In this document: piece by piece, positions 63,360 to 64,000 of the stretch | Position numbering within the stretch: the stretch's first letter is position 1 | How the letters are laid out: the number at the start of each line of letters is the position of its first letter | Assembly: GCF_019059575.1 (NCBI RefSeq) | Contig: NW_024882198.1 | Location: 60,001 to 124,000 of the forward strand | Length of the DNA stretch: 64,000 bases | Origin: Amphibalanus amphitrite | Lineage: Eukaryota; Arthropoda; Thecostraca; Balanomorpha; Balanidae | Direction: 5' to 3' | Made by a program: the position numbers and the translations under genes | The notes under the pieces: model-generated | What the model was told of the DNA's origin: nothing | Databases searched by the model: none | The model's input: the letters and a program-made list of their open reading frames with translations, nothing else

Positions 63360-63890
63360 ATGATGTAGGATACCAGTATAGTCAGAGGAGCGCTAACATT
63401 GGCTCGATGGGTGCTATGAACCGTTGGGACGCTACGCCAAGCAAGAGTGGCGCTTTAACAGCAGGGATACCATAACACACAAGGCCCTGTGGGACGATTA
63501 CATTGACTCAAGGGGCGCCCTTTAGAATCGGTGCGACACCGTGCAGAGGGCGCCATTCTTAACCACATCAATTTTAATACTCACTGCAGATGGCCTCCAA
63601 ACTGTCTCGAGGGGTGCCTTCAGGAACCGATGGAACAGCCACCGAAATAGGGGCGCCGCTCTAGCTGCAGTGATGAAATAAGGTATTGACCGCATTGACC
63701 AGAGGAGCGCTTCATGTAGCTAAAGGGGCGCGTTGGTAAACTGGTGGGGCGCCACCCCATGCCCAGCGAGGGGCGTCGTACTTAGCAAGGAAATTATGTA
63801 AGTCAGAGGAGCGCGAACTTCGGCTCGAGGGGCGCTTGTATGAACCGTTGAGGCGCTAACCTAGCTAAGTGGCTAACCTAGCGGCCCTGG
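63360..63890. repeat. Diverged AGAGGAGCGC/GGGGCGC repeat block
   Basis: Repeated words AGGGGCGC and GAGGAGCGC are spread through the block. The stretch near 63385 (AGAGGAGCGCTAACATTGGC) recurs at about 63805. No gene. Confidence 0.5.
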
Positions 63891-63970
63891 TGGCGCAGTC
63901 GGTTAAGGCGTCGACCCGCGGTGCGGGCGGTGCCGGGTTTCGGGTTCGATTCCCGGTTCCGCCCGTTCCG
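63883..63970 (+). repeat. tRNA-derived SINE head
   Basis: GGCCCTGGTGGCGCAGTCGG opens with an A box (TGGCGCAGTCGG, 63891-63902). The B box GGTTCGATTCC follows at 63943-63953, the spacing of a Pol III promoter. The 5' and 3' arms do not pair as a tRNA acceptor stem, so a SINE head is more likely than a functional tRNA. It runs off the window. Confidence 0.6.
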
Positions 63971-64000
63971 CGGGCGTCGTCCCCGGCTGTGTCACCAGGT

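Noticed and set aside
63883..63970. Functional tRNA gene
   Set aside because: A and B boxes are present but the acceptor stem does not pair, so a tRNA-derived SINE fits better.

Overview
This window is eukaryotic DNA, most likely from an arthropod and plausibly a crustacean. It has GC-rich coding exons split by GT-AG introns, conserved metazoan genes, and many DNA transposons and minisatellites. The species is not shown by the sequence; the arthropod/crustacean call is inference from the mariner type, the TRPA-like channel, the MMP layout and the repeats.

Layout. 1-1.7 kb holds a palindromic MITE and an almost intact DD37D mariner. 3.5-5.3 kb is a hAT-type element, with an 8-bp target duplication, filled by a 21-bp minisatellite. 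5.57-7.75 kb is a one-exon TRPA-like cation channel. 8.1-9.1 kb is a 1000-bp inverted-repeat element. 9.87-27.16 kb carries two tandem matrix metalloproteinase genes, called MMP-a and MMP-b here. I rebuilt both exon by exon. Each has a signal peptide, cysteine-switch prodomain, furin site, zinc catalytic domain and hemopexin domain. MMP-b gains a distant last exon with a GPI-anchor-like tail; MMP-a appears to end as a secreted protein. 27.3-37.9 kb is intergenic and contains nested hAT elements. 37.98-45.35 kb (minus) is ribosomal protein S7, divergent from RPA1 (45.82-50.49 kb, plus), the large subunit of the single-stranded-DNA-binding protein RPA. 52.4-58.2 kb may be the 5' end of a gene for a secreted protein (CTCF- and CRE-like motifs, possible non-coding exon, signal-peptide exon). 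The rest to 64 kb is repeats, ending in a tRNA-like SINE head.

The most unusual pattern is that many exon-intron junctions in MMP-a, MMP-b and RPA1 are themselves tandemly repeated. Arrays of 21-114 bp units each carry a copy of the adjacent splice donor or acceptor. In RPA1 the four donor copies stay in one open reading frame. Both MMP paralogues also have a read-through stop followed closely by AATAAA in the intron after exon 7, suggesting a shared short-isoform switch.

Transposons are dominated by terminal-inverted-repeat elements: mariner, hAT, TTAA-flanked piggyBac-like families and probable PIF/Harbinger. One TTAA family is packed with TGACC/AGGTCA nuclear-receptor-type half-sites. All coordinates come from reading the sequence by eye; splice sites were chosen by GT-AG signals, phase continuity and paralogue comparison, without transcript evidence.
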